The notes below the pieces were generated by a model. That model was not told where the DNA came from and made no database searches. It saw only the letters and a list, made by a program, of their open reading frames with translations. Shown here piece after piece: positions 34,915-43,144 of a stretch of DNA of 64,000 nt; position 1 is the stretch's first letter; every line of letters starts with the position of its first letter. Position numbers and translations under genes: made by a program. The DNA is from Bacillota bacterium (GTDB lineage Bacteria; Bacillota; Clostridia; Acetivibrionales; DSM-1351): contig JAEXFI010000005.1 in the NCBI GenBank assembly GCA_023400235.1, positions 62,001 to 126,000 of the forward strand, given 5' to 3'.

Positions 34915-36536
34915 TAAGAAACACCATCCTTGCTCATGTGTAGAATACTGTCCCTGTATTCAGTTGGTGTTACCCCAACCGCTTTCTTGAATATTCTGCT
35001 GAAATAATTAGGGTCGCCATAACCGATCTCATAGCATATTTCCTTCACGCTCATAAGACTGTTCTTCATGATGTCCTTGGCCTTTCCAATTCTCAGATTG
35101 GTCAGGTAGTCAATAAAATTTTCCCCCATTTCATCCTTAAATAGCTTGCTGAAATAGTGAGGACTTATATTTACGTCTCTGGATACTTCCTCCAGAGTTA
35201 GCTCTCTTCTGTAGTTTTCCTTGATATATTCAACGGCTTTGACAATCAGGGAATTGGTTTTCTTCTCCCTGGTTTCAGAAATAGCATTTGTAATAAAATC
35301 TATTTTTTCAAGACACCAATGCTTTAATTCGGTGAGAGTATCCAGCTTCTGAAGTTCCGTTATCAGGTCTATGCTGCCGGGGTTCGCTGAGATATTATAG
35401 TCATAGGCCAGCCTGCTTATAAGAATCATTATTTCTATAAGCTTGGCCTTGATTTTATGAACTGACCCATAGTATTCTATTGTCAGCCACTCAAATATAT
35501 GACTAAAGGCCTGTGTACACTCATTTCTGTCTCCCAGAGCTGCTTTTTCCAACAATAGCTTTTCCTTTGCCATTGGATACTTTTCGGCAGGAAGCTCTTT
35601 TTCTGTGGGTATGTCCGATATGTGTAGTATTCCGGTTCCGCTCAAAAAGCGAATGGCCCGCAGGGATTCCTCATAGGACATATATATATTGTCAAAGCCT
35701 TCGTAGCAGCGGCCTATGCCAATATAAAAGTCAGCGTCCACCTTCTGGGAAATCTGATTGTAAACATATTCTGCAATGCTCACTGCCTCCAGCCTTCGCG
35801 AGTACTCCTCAACCTCGGTTTGGGCGGGTATATATACAATGATCCTGTTAAGTATTACAGGGCCAATAAAGCACCTGCACCTGCCCTTCATAATATCCCG
35901 AAGGTAAGGGTAGAAGGATTGACTTTTTATGCTGAGGCCTATTCTGTTGACCATATGACCGCAGTCGTTGGATTGCGCAAATTCGATAGTCAGGATGTAG
36001 CCTCCGTTTTCCTCGATTTCAAAGATATTGCGGTAGTTCTCCAGTTCCGTTGAATTGTCGTCCAGAAAGAGCATGGAATAAATAAAGCCTGTTTCCAGAA
36101 TGGGAAGGATATTCTCCATTTTTTCTTTCATATCCAGCTCTTTTTTGCGCTTGCTGCGCTCCTTTTCAATATCATCAATGCTTTTTTGCAGGGTAGAAAG
36201 GATTTTTTCTCGGTTTACCGGCTTCAACAGGTATTCTGAGACACCCAGCTTCAGGGCATCCTTTGCAAAGTCGAACTGGTCAAAGGCAGTGAGAATGACA
36301 AAGACACAGTCCCGAAGCTTTACCCGCAGTTCCCGGATAGCCTCAATACCATTAATACCCGGCATGTTTATATCCATGAATACAATATCCGGAATAAAGC
36401 GTTCAGCTTTTTCGATGGCTTCCCTGCCCGAGCGGGCCGACTCTATCTGGAATACTCCGGAGAAGCTTTTATTTATAATAAATATAAGTGAATCTATTAC
36501 AATTTGTTCATCATCGGCAATCAACAACTTAAACAT
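34914..36536 (-). CDS. YesN-like response regulator with AraC-type DNA-binding domain
   Basis: 540 residues. The receiver domain (1-about 120) has the acidic pair DDE (8-10), phospho-acceptor D55 in IVFMDINMPG and a later lysine in LKPVNR. A central region of about 300 residues has no clear motif. The C-terminal 100 residues form the double helix-turn-helix of the AraC family (VSRDVNISPHYFSKLFKDEMG; CYEIGYGDPNYFSRIFKK). It overlaps the kinase gene by 8 bases. It likely activates xylFGH. Confidence 0.93.
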   Translation of the reverse strand: MFKLLIADDEQIVIDSLIFIINKSFSGVFQIESARSGREAIEKAERFIPDIVFMDINMPGINGIEAIRELRVKLRDCVFVILTAFDQFDFAKDALKLGVSEYLLKPVNREKILSTLQKSIDDIEKERSKRKKELDMKEKMENILPILETGFIYSMLFLDDNSTELENYRNIFEIEENGGYILTIEFAQSNDCGHMVNRIGLSIKSQSFYPYLRDIMKGRCRCFIGPVILNRIIVYIPAQTEVEEYSRRLEAVSIAEYVYNQISQKVDADFYIGIGRCYEGFDNIYMSYEESLRAIRFLSGTGILHISDIPTEKELPAEKYPMAKEKLLLEKAALGDRNECTQAFSHIFEWLTIEYYGSVHKIKAKLIEIMILISRLAYDYNISANPGSIDLITELQKLDTLTELKHWCLEKIDFITNAISETREKKTNSLIVKAVEYIKENYRRELTLEEVSRDVNISPHYFSKLFKDEMGENFIDYLTNLRIGKAKDIMKNSLMSVKEICYEIGYGDPNYFSRIFKKAVGVTPTEYRDSILHMSKDGVS

Positions 36537-38064
36537 GTGCGTCCTCCTTTATACCTACCGGAATTCTCAAGCGGACAGAGGTTCCCTTTCCGGGGGCACT
36601 GTCAATAGTAACAATATTGTCCTGACCGTAAAATAAATTGAGCCTGCTGATTACGTTTCCCATACCGATTCCTGTGGTATGTCCTTTTTTTGCTTCCGTA
36701 CCGCCTGCCTGAGGAGGGACTTCCTTTTGTCCTATTCCCAGCAATTTATCCACCTTTTCCTGAGTCATACCTGCTCCATTGTCGGATACCGTTACTTCCA
36801 CACTGTTAGTATGGCTCTCTACCGAAAGAGATATAATGCCGCCTGCCTCCATGTTTCCGATACCGTGAATAAAAGCGTTCTCTACAATAGGCTGCAGTAT
36901 CATGCAGGGCATTTCTATATCCGGCATGTCCGGCTGAATTTCTTCAATAAACTGAATCCTGTCGGTAAACCTGGTTTTTAATATATAGATATAGGTGCCT
37001 ATATTATCTATTTCCTCGCTTAGAGACACGGCTCTGTCCAGCTTCTTCAGGTTGTATCTGAACAGGTTGGCTACATTTTCTATGAAATAACAGGTTTTAT
37101 CAGCACCTTCCATCATGGCAATCTGTGCACCGGTATTTAACGTGTTGAATATAAAATGAGGGTTGATTTGTGATTGAAGGGCCTGAAGCTCTGCATCCTT
37201 TAAATGGGTTTTCATTATAAGATTCTGCAGCTCCTGTTCCTTCAGCTTGCTTTGCAGTAAGGCCCGTTCTTCAATAGCACCAATATGGTCCTTGATACTG
37301 GAGGCCATGGTGTTAAATGCGCTGGCCATAACACTTATTTCATCATCCGTATCAAATTCTACCTGAGGTACGTCGAAATTTCCTCTGGAGATTTCATTTG
37401 CTGCCTGGGACAGCTTTATAATAGGTTTCGTTGTTTTGTAGGTTATAAGTATTATAAACACAAGGTTAAACAGAATAACTCCCAGAATGATGGCTATGTT
37501 TATCATCTGAACCAGGTCTATCCTGCCTGCAACTACGTGATACTTCTGTGTGTTTTCCTTCAGAAGCTCATTGTTAAGCTTGCTGACATACATGTCTATA
37601 TAGCCGTAAAGCCTGTTGGCGTCGTTATAATAGGAGGTGTACCTGTTTATATCCCGTGCGCGCTTAGCCAGGACAGCGTTATCTGTAGTCTCCAGATAAT
37701 TTTTAATCATGTTTGCAATGTCTCTCTGAAGTAACCCGTTTGGGCTGTAATCCGCTTCTTCACCCAATTTTTGAGACAACTGCTGCAGCTTGTTCTTGGA
37801 ACCCACCAATCCTCTGAAACTGTCGGAATGATTTGTATCCAGATAACTTTCCAGGTACTGCTGAACATCCGTAACAGTGCTCTGTAGTTCATTCAGGGAT
37901 ATATTGCTGACAAAAAGTGAATCCATCTGATTCATAAGCATTTTTGCATTATAATAGGTATAAAAGCTTGCTGCAGCCATAAGAATGGTGGTTATCATAA
38001 AATATAGAATCAGTTTTTTACGTATTCTGTTTTTTCTAAGCAATCTACTGACAAATTTTATCAT
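36529..38064 (-). CDS. LytS/YesM-like sensor histidine kinase
   Basis: 511 residues. A membrane helix at about 17-38, an extracellular domain of about 145 residues, a second helix at about 188-210, a HAMP segment to about 265, then the His_kinase domain. The phosphorylated histidine is H303 in INPHFIFNTLN, and the ATPase domain shows VENAFIHGIG, VSDNGAGM and GIGMGNV. The extracellular domain is the likely contact for one or both binding proteins encoded beside it. Second gene of the operon; it overlaps the regulator. Confidence 0.93.
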   Translation of the reverse strand: MIKFVSRLLRKNRIRKKLILYFMITTILMAAASFYTYYNAKMLMNQMDSLFVSNISLNELQSTVTDVQQYLESYLDTNHSDSFRGLVGSKNKLQQLSQKLGEEADYSPNGLLQRDIANMIKNYLETTDNAVLAKRARDINRYTSYYNDANRLYGYIDMYVSKLNNELLKENTQKYHVVAGRIDLVQMINIAIILGVILFNLVFIILITYKTTKPIIKLSQAANEISRGNFDVPQVEFDTDDEISVMASAFNTMASSIKDHIGAIEERALLQSKLKEQELQNLIMKTHLKDAELQALQSQINPHFIFNTLNTGAQIAMMEGADKTCYFIENVANLFRYNLKKLDRAVSLSEEIDNIGTYIYILKTRFTDRIQFIEEIQPDMPDIEMPCMILQPIVENAFIHGIGNMEAGGIISLSVESHTNSVEVTVSDNGAGMTQEKVDKLLGIGQKEVPPQAGGTEAKKGHTTGIGMGNVISRLNLFYGQDNIVTIDSAPGKGTSVRLRIPVGIKEDAHV

Positions 38065-38094
38065 ATATTCATCCTTACTTAAATAGTGTTAAGT

Positions 38095-39114
38095 CTATTT
38101 AACCGTTTCCTCAGCAGAGAGAGTGTCTACATTGTCTTTTGTCACACCGTATACCTCGGTGCCTACGTAGGCTGGTGTCCGACGGGTGTTTTTCAGCTCC
38201 ACCAGGGCCTTTACAGCTCTATAGCCCATTTCCTGGGGATTACTGACCACGCTTCCGTATATGACGTTTTTCTCTATATACCTTAAAATTTCGGAATTGC
38301 CTCCATAGCCGATAACCTTTATCCGGCCTACCTTGTTCAGGTCTACAACCTTTTGGATTACTCCCAGCGTATCCCTTGGGTTAGTACAAAAAATGGCGTC
38401 TATCTGGGGATTGTTGATTATAAGCTCATTAGCTATTTCTCCCGCACTGAAAATACCCATCCCTGAGATGCGAATTGCAGCAACATCAACCTTGCCCCGG
38501 TACTGCTTTACGGCATCCTTGAAACCTGTCACGCGAAGATTCTGTGATACATCGCTGGCCTCGGGGCTATAGCCGTTTAATATTATGGCAACCTTCGCAT
38601 TTCCGGCAGTAGCATCTGCCACCATTTTCCCGCCCACTGTACCAACTTCATAGTTGTTGTTTCCGATATATGCAAGCCTGTCACTGTTCTTGGCATCGCT
38701 CTCTATTGTAACTACGGGGATGTTTCTTTTGACTGAATCATTAATAACAGGTGTGAACATGTTTTCATCAGGGACATGGGTGGCGATTCCATCCACATTT
38801 GATGCCACAGCAATATTCAGATACTGCAGCTCTTCCTCTGGGTTGGTGAACCTGGGGCTGTTGAATTCAACTGCCACATTAAATTCCTTGGCAGCTTTGA
38901 AGGCTCCCTTTTTCACGTCATTCCAAAAGGGGTCATATGAACTTGGTGCTATGACTGCAAAGTGGTAATCAGGCTTTTCAACGCTTTGGGCAAATTTTTC
39001 ATCAAAGGGGCCCATATCCTCTTTAAAGGGATTTATCAGCAAAATTACCCATAATACAGCTAGAACGAAGAGTAAGGAAATAGATAAGACAACAAACTTT
39101 TTCTTCTTGTTCAT
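38095..39114 (-). CDS. Membrane-anchored periplasmic-binding-protein sensor
   Basis: 339 residues. An N-terminal hydrophobic helix (about 7-27) has no lipobox cysteine and no good cleavage site, so it probably stays as an anchor. The rest is a Peripla_BP_4 sugar-binding fold: YHFAVIAPSSYDPFWNDVKKGAF, VDGIATHVPDEN, IPVVTIESDA and VIGYGGN. It opens the operon that continues with kinase, regulator and a second binding lipoprotein. AGAGG lies 5 bases from the ATG at 39114 and only 2 from one at 39117, so I use 39114. It should present sugar to the kinase; direct evidence is absent. Confidence 0.87.
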   Translation of the reverse strand: MNKKKKFVVLSISLLFVLAVLWVILLINPFKEDMGPFDEKFAQSVEKPDYHFAVIAPSSYDPFWNDVKKGAFKAAKEFNVAVEFNSPRFTNPEEELQYLNIAVASNVDGIATHVPDENMFTPVINDSVKRNIPVVTIESDAKNSDRLAYIGNNNYEVGTVGGKMVADATAGNAKVAIILNGYSPEASDVSQNLRVTGFKDAVKQYRGKVDVAAIRISGMGIFSAGEIANELIINNPQIDAIFCTNPRDTLGVIQKVVDLNKVGRIKVIGYGGNSEILRYIEKNVIYGSVVSNPQEMGYRAVKALVELKNTRRTPAYVGTEVYGVTKDNVDTLSAEETVK

Positions 39115-39297
39115 CATAACCTCTGGTTAGCTGCAATTGCAGCACAAATAGTGACTTACCTGTAAGGTGGCTGTTGTATATTTTTATAAAGAAATTTACG
39201 ATATTAGATTATCAAATAAATACAAATAATACAACCTTAAAATAGTGCTAATTTAGTAAAATTCACTAAATACAGCCTGGTAAATTTATTAAATTAA

Positions 39298-39619
39298 CCC
39301 GTTGTGCTAGTTGATAAAGCCATTAAGAGGCAAGTTTGCAATTCACGTGAGGACCACTTTAAAGAAATGCGCAGTATGATTAAAAGCTTTTGCTGAAATT
39401 GTAGGCTTTCGGCATGCTGCTTTAGCAGTTAAATTGACAGGACGTCAATTTAAGCAGCACCCGAGACCTGGATGGCCGAGTTGCTGCGACGGCTAAAAAG
39501 CATGCCGAAAGGTGTTACAATTTCGCCAAAGGCGTTATATGCAAGCATTTATTTGAAGCTTGTCCGGGAGTGAATAGCATTATCTTCTTGTTATCACATT
39601 TTCAAATTAGCACAACAGG
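39298..39619. mobile_element. MITE-like element with terminal inverted repeats and flanking duplication
   Basis: The ends CCCGTTGTGCTAGTT (39298-39312) and, reverse-complemented, CCTGTTGTGCTAATT (39605-39619) match at 13 of 15 positions. The 9-base sequence TTAAATTAA occurs directly outside both ends (39289-39297 and 39620-39628), as a target-site duplication would. No coding frame is visible inside. It fills most of the 39115-39724 gap, between the xylose sensor operon and the iron operon; the remaining 39115-39288 holds only AT-rich DNA. Being AT-rich, the duplication could be chance. Confidence 0.65.
39395..39534 (+). ncRNA. Multi-helix structured RNA candidate inside the MITE-like element
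   Basis: Nested perfect helices: GAAATTGTA 39395-39403 with 39516-39524; CTTTCGGCATGC 39406-39417 with 39500-39511; CTGC/GCAG 39417-39428; TTAAATTGAC 39429-39438 with 39444-39453; GCAGCA 39454-39459 with 39482-39487; and a separate CGCC-AAA-GGCG hairpin at 39524-39534. This is a multibranched fold. The strand is unknown because most helices form on either strand. It could be the mobile element's own structure or a separate non-coding RNA. Confidence 0.5.
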
Positions 39620-39672
39620 TTAAATTAATATTATCTGGAATTATATGTGACAGGAAATAATTTCATAAAACT

Positions 39673-39725
39673 AAAGCAGTAAAGTTACTGGTAGCATTAT
39701 GCAATGGCCAGTAATTTTCTGCTTT
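39673..39725 (-). terminator. Terminator of the Fur-controlled operon
   Basis: AAAGCAG pairs with CTGCTTT and TTACTGG with CCAGTAA, giving a long hairpin that starts at the HD-GYP stop codon. On the minus strand it is followed by AGTTTTA. Confidence 0.65.
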
Positions 39726-40372
39726 TAAAGATTTGAAAGGATTTTTCCGGTATTTGCTGCCGGAGACTTTTGATTTGTGTATTCCCATTTTGTATATACC
39801 GACCACATTGCCTTAACTACCTCAGGATCAAACTGAATTCCGCTGTTTTTAATTATTTCCCTTCTGCAATCTCCCCAACTCATAGCACTTCGGTATGGCC
39901 TTTCATAGGTCATTGCATCTATGGAGTCGGCGACTGAGATTATCCTGGCTCCAAGAGGAATCTGACTCTCCTTGAGACCTCCGGGATACCCTTTTCCGTC
40001 CCAGCGTTCATGGTGATGCAGCACGATATGAGATATTTCCTTCATGTGATGGGATTTATGTAAAATATTAAAACCTATTTCAGGATGCCTTTTGATTTCT
40101 TCCCATTCCTCCGGTAACAGTTTTTCCGGTTTGTTAAGGATTTTCTCTGATATGCCCAGCTTGCCAATATCGTGTAAATGTGCAGCCAGGTGAATGGTTT
40201 CAAGCTTATGGCCCTTAAGTCCCAATTCCTTTGCAATATCATAGGCCATATCTGCGACTCTGTTGGAATGCCCGCTTGTATATTTGTCCTTTTCGTCCAT
40301 GGCTGTGGTCAGACATTCGATTACATCGTGAAGCCGTTCTTTCTCCCAAAAATGCCTTAAAAAGTTTCCCAA
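39725..40372 (-). CDS. HD-GYP domain phosphohydrolase
   Basis: 215 residues, essentially a lone HD-GYP domain. HD residues occur in LHDIGKLGISEKIL, and the GYP motif in HHERWDGKGYPGGL followed by IPLGARIISVADSIDAM. Active members degrade cyclic di-GMP or related cyclic dinucleotides; here the key residues are intact. The start is a TTG at 40372 with GGAGG about 9 bases upstream. It ends the iron-regulated operon, 42 bases after DUF3793, suggesting that iron limitation may alter second-messenger levels. That link is inference. Confidence 0.88.
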   Translation of the reverse strand: MGNFLRHFWEKERLHDVIECLTTAMDEKDKYTSGHSNRVADMAYDIAKELGLKGHKLETIHLAAHLHDIGKLGISEKILNKPEKLLPEEWEEIKRHPEIGFNILHKSHHMKEISHIVLHHHERWDGKGYPGGLKESQIPLGARIISVADSIDAMTYERPYRSAMSWGDCRREIIKNSGIQFDPEVVKAMWSVYTKWEYTNQKSPAANTGKILSNL

Positions 40373-40414
40373 TTATTTTGTCCTCCAAACGAGAGACAGG
40401 GAATTCCTAAAATT

Positions 40415-41023
40415 CTAAGCACAATCTGTAAAATTGAAGTTGTTGCTTGAAATCAGGTCGCGAATATCCTGTCTCGCCCTATCAAAGTTTCTGAACTGCT
40501 GCAATGCATTTTCGGGGTTGTGATATACCTTCCAGTAGCTGCAAAGCAGGCTGTTTTCTCCTTTGTGAGAAATAAATCCAGTAACATCCTCAACGGGTAT
40601 GCCCAAAAAGATGCCTATTTCGTGAGGGCATATGTGCTCAAACCGCTCTTTGAGCATTGCTATGCACTGCTCCAGCGTCATCTTTGAGGTGTAGCCCATC
40701 CTGCTGAGAAAATCCCTGCAATCTTTCTTGTTAAGACAATTCTCCAGCAAAGTTCTCTTGAAAAAGAGAACTCTTACACTGTCTTTAGTGTCTCTGAACT
40801 GAGTATATTCCAGAGATAGCCTGCTGCAAACGTCAAGACCGTATTCATTCCAGAGTTCATAAAGATTTCTTCCTGCCCTTGTAAAGGTCATAAGGGAAGA
40901 GGGCTTCTCTTCCCTTATGACAGGAGCCGTTCCGTAAGCTATCATGGATAGCAGATATTCCTCGGCAGGGAGCTCGTTGACTATATTTATGAAGTTTAGT
41001 ATTTGGTTCTGCTTTGTATCCAT
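40415..41023 (-). CDS. DUF3793 family protein
   Basis: A 202-residue cytosolic protein of unknown function. The diagnostic C-terminal part is present: CPHEIGIFLGIPVEDVTGFI, then YWKVYHNPENALQQFRNFDRA. Several cysteines (in VCSRL, ENCLNKKDC, EQCI, HICP, LLCS and TDCA) could bind metal, but no classic motif is seen. The family is common in Clostridia beside flavodoxin and iron-uptake genes, as here. Start: ATG at 41023 preceded by GGAAG; the frame also allows a GTG at 41032. Confidence 0.82.
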   Translation of the reverse strand: MDTKQNQILNFINIVNELPAEEYLLSMIAYGTAPVIREEKPSSLMTFTRAGRNLYELWNEYGLDVCSRLSLEYTQFRDTKDSVRVLFFKRTLLENCLNKKDCRDFLSRMGYTSKMTLEQCIAMLKERFEHICPHEIGIFLGIPVEDVTGFISHKGENSLLCSYWKVYHNPENALQQFRNFDRARQDIRDLISSNNFNFTDCA

Positions 41024-41086
41024 TTTTATCACTTCCCGGTCAATAATCTACAAAGCCGGGCAAACCGGCATGTACGCCCTGAGCAG

Positions 41087-41518
41087 CTATGCACGGGCAA
41101 GCTTTCTTCCAAGTTCCCTGCAGAGCTCCAAGCCAGCCTCGTCTGGAGTGTTCTGCACCTTAAGGCCTGCATCCATAAGCTTGACACCCAGGGAAGTCAT
41201 TCTCTCTTCCCAATCCGACATCCACTGTCCGTCTCCCCAGTCATAGGAACCAAACAATACCATGGGCTTGCCCTCTAAAGCAAGGCCTTCCATTGCCTGT
41301 ACAAAGGGCTCCATCTCAGACTCCTCCAGTACCTCACTGCCCATGGAGGGACAGCCCAGGGCAACGGCATCCGAAACTTCAATGTCCTTGAGCGTGGCAC
41401 TGACCACTTCCTTTACGTCTATGGAAATATCCGGGTCTTTTGCACCATCGGCAACTGCCAGTGCCATTTGCCTGGTATTTCCTGTTCCGCTCCAATAAAT
41501 TATTGCTATATTTTTCAT
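41087..41518 (-). CDS. Flavodoxin
   Basis: 143 residues. The N-terminal phosphate-binding loop IIYWSGTGNTRQMALAV, then the FMN-contacting SDAVALGCPSMG and VLFGSYDWGDGQWM, are typical of short-chain flavodoxins. It carries low-potential electrons in place of ferredoxin when iron is scarce, which fits its location behind a Fur box. AGGAGG is 6 bases from the ATG at 41518. Confidence 0.93.
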   Translation of the reverse strand: MKNIAIIYWSGTGNTRQMALAVADGAKDPDISIDVKEVVSATLKDIEVSDAVALGCPSMGSEVLEESEMEPFVQAMEGLALEGKPMVLFGSYDWGDGQWMSDWEERMTSLGVKLMDAGLKVQNTPDEAGLELCRELGRKLARA

Positions 41519-41546
41519 AAGCAACCTCCTGAATATTTGTATTCCC

Positions 41547-41852
41547 TTAAGAGGGACAGGCGGAAACTGTATCTTTCTCCATTGTCTTTAAAAGCTCCAG
41601 CAGGGAAGAGGCACTGCTGCTGTGGCTTCGCACAACATTAATATTTTTCTTTTTTGCCTCCCGTATTGCTGTCAGCATCATTTTGTGTGACACTGTAGAG
41701 GTAAAGAGAACTATGCTGTCAGGGGTGCCGATAAGCTTGTCAAATCTTGCAGGCATCTGGGTATATACTTTTACCCTGTGTCCCCGCCTGGAACATATCT
41801 CCTTGTATTCTTCCTGCATCCTGTCGTGGCCTCCCACCAAAACTATACTCAT
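41547..41852 (-). CDS. DUF2325 protein
   Basis: A 101-residue Rossmann-like protein: MSIVLVGGHDRMQEEYKEIC at the start, then VKVYTQMPARFDKLIGTPDSIVLFTSTVSHKM and a C-terminal RSHSSSASSLLELL. It matches the DUF2325 pattern. The frame extends to 41999, but AGGAG precedes the ATG at 41852 and the upstream residues look untranslated. First gene of the operon downstream of a Fur box; function is unknown. Confidence 0.85.
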   Translation of the reverse strand: MSIVLVGGHDRMQEEYKEICSRRGHRVKVYTQMPARFDKLIGTPDSIVLFTSTVSHKMMLTAIREAKKKNINVVRSHSSSASSLLELLKTMEKDTVSACPS

Positions 41853-41975
41853 TTTATAGCTCCTTTCTGATCGTAAGCGATCGTAAGTACTGCATGCCCG
41901 TTGGGTCCGGGCCATCAAATAATCCCAAAACTCCAATATGTATAGCACTGAAGTATTGGCTTCAGATTCGGTAAA

Positions 41976-42000
41976 TTTGATAATGATAATCATTATCAAA
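41976..42000. promoter_or_regulatory. Consensus Fur box
   Basis: A 25-base palindrome, perfect except for its unpaired central base. It contains GATAATGATAATCATTATC, which is the classical 19-base Fur consensus. It lies 124 bases before the DUF2325 start. The Fe(II)-bound Fur repressor should shut down the DUF2325-flavodoxin-DUF3793-HD-GYP operon when iron is plentiful. Confidence 0.92.
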
Positions 42001-42180
42001 TAGTATGATAAAATTTTACCAAGTTATGAGCATAAAGTCAATATTTATTTGGATTCAGGTAATCCAGTGGATATAGGGGGAATTTTCATGAAATTTTGAC
42101 AAGAAAATATATAAATAATTCGTTGACTTTTGTCGAATATTGATATAATATTTAAGTGGACATATCAACATAACAATATA

Positions 42181-42192
42181 ATAACATGTTAT
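42181..42192. promoter_or_regulatory. Palindrome before the GntR gene
   Basis: ATAACATGTTAT is a perfect 12-base palindrome just upstream of the GntR ribosome binding site and downstream of a TTGACT/TATAAT-like promoter (about 42123-42150; the spacer is a short 15-16 bases). It may be an autoregulatory operator. Confidence 0.4.
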
Positions 42193-42212
42193 ATTGCTCA
42201 AGGAGGAAAGCA

Positions 42213-42941
42213 ATGGTAGGAATGATACCGAAATACTATCTGGTCAAACAAAGGATAGTGGAAATGATAAACAATGAAGAAATAGGTCTGGACGGCATGA
42301 TCCCAAGTGAGAGGGAGCTGATGGGGAGTTTTGGAATCAGCAGGATTACTGCCAAAAAGGCTATTGATGATCTTGTTAACGAGGGGTATCTCTACAGAAT
42401 CCAAGGAAAAGGAACCTTTGTAAAAAAGGATACGCTGGATCAGGACCTCATATCCATCACCAGCTGTACACAGGACATTGTCAGCCTGGGAATGACCCCC
42501 TCAAAACACTTGCTGGAGGCAGAGGTTATTGAAGCGGACAGGACCAGGATAAAAAAGCTCCAGCTTTCTAACGGAGAAAAGGTTTTCAAGGTTAAAAGAG
42601 TCTATTATGCGGATAATGAGCCAATAAACCTTACAACAACATATTTGCCCTGCAAGACATATCCCATGATAGAAACCTATGATTTCGGAGTGGATTCTAT
42701 TTACAATATTCTTGAGAGCAAGTACAATACCAAGATTACAAAAGCAACCAGATCCATAGAAGCAGTACTGGCTGTAGATGAGGTTGCGAGGGAGCTGCGG
42801 ATAAAGGAGGGAGATCCTGTGCTTCTTTTCAGAGCTGTAACCTACGGTATTATAAATGGAAGGGAAATCCCCATAGAAGCTTTTAAAAGCTTCTATAGAT
42901 CCGGAAAATTCAAGTTTTATATTAATCAGGTTCATAAGTAG
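42213..42941 (+). CDS. GntR-family regulator with UTRA ligand domain
   Basis: 242 residues. The winged helix-turn-helix occupies residues 1-about 70 (MIPSERELMGSFGISRITAKKAIDDLVNEGYLYRIQGKGTFV), followed by an effector-binding UTRA domain of the HutC subfamily (ADNEPINLTTTYLPCKTYP). AAGGAGG lies 7 bases before the ATG at 42213; the frame opens earlier at 42186. It stands at the head of the nucleoside operon and probably represses it until a nucleoside or degradation product binds. The effector is unknown. Confidence 0.92.
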   Translation: MVGMIPKYYLVKQRIVEMINNEEIGLDGMIPSERELMGSFGISRITAKKAIDDLVNEGYLYRIQGKGTFVKKDTLDQDLISITSCTQDIVSLGMTPSKHLLEAEVIEADRTRIKKLQLSNGEKVFKVKRVYYADNEPINLTTTYLPCKTYPMIETYDFGVDSIYNILESKYNTKITKATRSIEAVLAVDEVARELRIKEGDPVLLFRAVTYGIINGREIPIEAFKSFYRSGKFKFYINQVHK

Positions 42942-43000
42942 TTTAATCATCAGAGAAACTATTAATTATTAAGTAATGCCAGGTGAAAAAGGTATAATTT

Positions 43001-43050
43001 GCCACGGCTTGGTTTTTTGCACCCCAAAATAGCCTTGGAAGTGGCTTTTT
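43001..43050 (+). terminator. Hairpin with T-tract between gntR and the BMP operon
   Basis: GCCAC (43001-43005) pairs with GTGGC (43041-43045), GGCT with AGCC inside it, and five T follow. It terminates gntR or acts as an attenuator for the transporter operon. A further AAGTCTTA/TAAGACTT stem lies at 43057-43082. Confidence 0.6.
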
Positions 43051-43144
43051 ATAAAGAAGTCTTAATGTCGCGGCTAAGACTTGTGAATAAATCCTATATT
43101 TAATTACTTTAAAAAAACAAAACAGTATCAGAGGAGTGTTTGAC

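Noticed and set aside
42942..43144. Purine riboswitch before the nucleoside transporter
   Set aside because: The conserved three-way-junction bases of that class are not present.
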